A stretch of DNA of 23,735 bases. Source: Lachnospiraceae bacterium. Its GTDB lineage: Bacteria > Bacillota_A > Clostridia > Lachnospirales > Lachnospiraceae. The notes below the pieces were generated by a model. The model was given only the letters and a program-made list of their open reading frames with translations, was not told the DNA's origin and did not search any database. This document shows positions 22,650 through 23,735 of this stretch, piece by piece (position 1 is the stretch's first letter; each line of letters starts with the position of its first letter). Location of the stretch: contig JAGACI010000107.1 in assembly GCA_017614185.1 (NCBI GenBank), positions 1 through 23,735 of the forward strand, in the 5' to 3' direction. The position numbers were made by a program, and so were the translations under genes.

Positions 22650-23735
22650 TTAATTAAAAATCCAGTTCCTGTAAGGAATGATTCTTATGCTAATATCATC
22701 CGCTCCCTTAAGGAAGAACGCAAAATATGCGATAAACGCAAGGCTTATTGCCACAGTAAAGAAAATCTTCTGTTTTCTGTCCTCTATCTTTTTAAGGACC
22801 TCGGGTATTAAGAATATCATCGAGATATTTAAGTAGTATCCGATTCTTGAAATCTCCGGTATAAAGGAGCCAAAACAGTACAGCATAAGGGAACCGATCT
22901 GGAGATTCAGATAAAATCTTCCGGATTCGGAATCCTTAATGCACTTCTTATAGTAGATAAGTGCAAATATTACAACGGCAACGCTCTTTAAAATATTTAC
23001 GACGGATACGCTTCCGTCATCAAACATTGAATCTTCATAGTAAGGATAAACAAGGAAAAGTATTCTTCTGTAAAAATCCTTAAAGAGCACAAGGCTTAAG
23101 CAGAGAGCTCCTGCCGCACCCGCAACATATTTATTCCAATTAAGTCTGGCAAGCGGATATAAAAGCAGAATTATAAGGAGCGATTTGTGGAAGCACGCCC
23201 CGATTAAAACAAAAATTACAAATCTCGCATATTCCCTGTCCATTACAAGTTTCATGCAGTAGAGAGCAATTGCGAGAGCAAAATAGTATCTTACTGAGTT
23301 GAGACTTAAGAAATAATATCCTCCCGTACAAAGCAGGAATACACTCATTCCAAACCAGGCACTCTGCTCATACATTGCCTTAACGAAAAAGAAAACCGTG
23401 AAGAAAGAGAAGATTCCGAGCACTAATAAATAACACTCGTCATTTTTTGTGAGAAACTGGCAGATTCTTACAAGCCAGTTGAAGCCAAACTCTGTGGCCA
23501 CATGACGGTTTTGAGCAATTTTTAGGATATAGTCGCGGTATACCCAGTAGTCGTTTCCGACTGCAATTCTGCAGGCACTTACACCGAATAAAAGCATAAA
23601 TACCATAAAGACAAAGCCAAGGTTAAAGGCTGTCTGTCTCGATAATCCTGCCTTGTATTCGGAAACTGCCACTGCATTCTTTGATGTCACAAACAGGCCA
23701 AGCGCCGTAACAAGAATTGTGAGGGTAATATAAAC
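22650..23735 (-). CDS. EpsG-family membrane protein (5' end outside window)
   Basis: A predicted multi-span protein related to EpsG/Wzy-like polymerases of surface polysaccharide. At least 362 codons are open to the window edge. A GTG at 23690 could be read as a start, but the frame stays open upstream and codes for a further hydrophobic segment (YITLTILVTALGLFV), a typical EpsG first span, so the true start lies beyond 23735. Family marks are RIAVGNDYWVYRDY near the start and SLNSVRYYFALAIALYC with the conserved Asn-x2-Arg, followed by HKS in a later span. About ten membrane spans are visible. It is the first known gene of the transcript reading into the phosphatase and xpt. Confidence 0.85.
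   Translation of the reverse strand, partial: VYITLTILVTALGLFVTSKNAVAVSEYKAGLSRQTAFNLGFVFMVFMLLFGVSACRIAVGNDYWVYRDYILKIAQNRHVATEFGFNWLVRICQFLTKNDECYLLVLGIFSFFTVFFFVKAMYEQSAWFGMSVFLLCTGGYYFLSLNSVRYYFALAIALYCMKLVMDREYARFVIFVLIGACFHKSLLIILLLYPLARLNWNKYVAGAAGALCLSLVLFKDFYRRILFLVYPYYEDSMFDDGSVSVVNILKSVAVVIFALIYYKKCIKDSESGRFYLNLQIGSLMLYCFGSFIPEISRIGYYLNISMIFLIPEVLKKIEDRKQKIFFTVAISLAFIAYFAFFLKGADDISIRIIPYRNWIFN

Noticed and set aside
23690..23690. GTG at 23690 as the start of the EpsG-like gene
   Set aside because: The frame stays open to the window edge and encodes a further hydrophobic span expected in the family.

Overview
The window looks like a chromosomal segment of an anaerobic Firmicute, most likely a Lachnospiraceae-type Clostridium. 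This is inferred from gene content and style: SAM-I and purine riboswitches, a Ddh-type lysine pathway, an EpsG-family polymerase, DUF3048 and BMP lipoproteins with acidic or Thr/Ala-rich linkers, AGGAGG-like ribosome binding sites, and TTGACA/TATAAT promoters. Almost all genes lie on the minus strand. The only convincing plus-strand gene is an EamA transporter at 8555-9484. I see no tRNA, rRNA, insertion sequence, prophage or CRISPR array.

Layout, low to high coordinate (mostly the reverse of transcription). (1) 1-712: start of metK behind a SAM-I riboswitch with its own terminator and an unusually structured remaining leader. (2) 709-2096: murA with two overlapping strong promoters. (3) 2104-4277: a membrane coiled-coil protein of unknown function followed by a LysM-G5-M23 cell-wall peptidase, with a good promoter at 4249-4277 that shows the small protein starts at 4204. 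(4) 4463-7463: a tight five-gene operon made of a lone Hpt phosphotransfer protein, a 57-residue eight-cysteine microprotein, a membrane-anchored helical protein, a UDP-sugar pyrophosphorylase and a small alarmone synthetase, ended by a hairpin. (5) 7520-9484: a LysR regulator divergent from the EamA exporter, with a perfect inverted repeat at the regulator's start site. (6) 9448-13628: ddh, lysA and an HD-GYP protein transcribed together; the HD-GYP gene overlaps the EamA gene tail to tail. (7) 13671-21373: a guanine riboswitch, then a BMP-type nucleoside ABC transporter (lipoprotein, ATPase, two permeases), a NlpC/P60-SH3 protein without a signal peptide and a DUF3048 lipoprotein, ended by a perfect 14-bp hairpin. 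(8) 21447-23735: an EpsG-like membrane protein (5' end outside the window), a tyrosine-phosphatase-family protein and xpt.

Together the genes cover cell-envelope building and turnover (MurA, UDP-HexNAc supply, meso-DAP/lysine, M23 and NlpC peptidases), purine salvage (transporter plus Xpt) and nucleotide or phosphorelay signalling (alarmone synthetase, HD-GYP, Hpt). The most interesting items are the eight-cysteine microprotein and its operon, the unusual guanine riboswitch platform in which the ligand-binding strand matches the terminator loop, a strong internal promoter plus stem-loop between the transporter lipoprotein and its ATPase, and the HD-GYP protein with a long uncharacterised N-terminus in a lysine operon. 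Several starts differ from the longest open frame: 4204, 6909, 13570, 18261, 19786 (GTG) and 21134. Two more genes start at non-ATG codons: 14900 (TTG) and 22628 (GTG).
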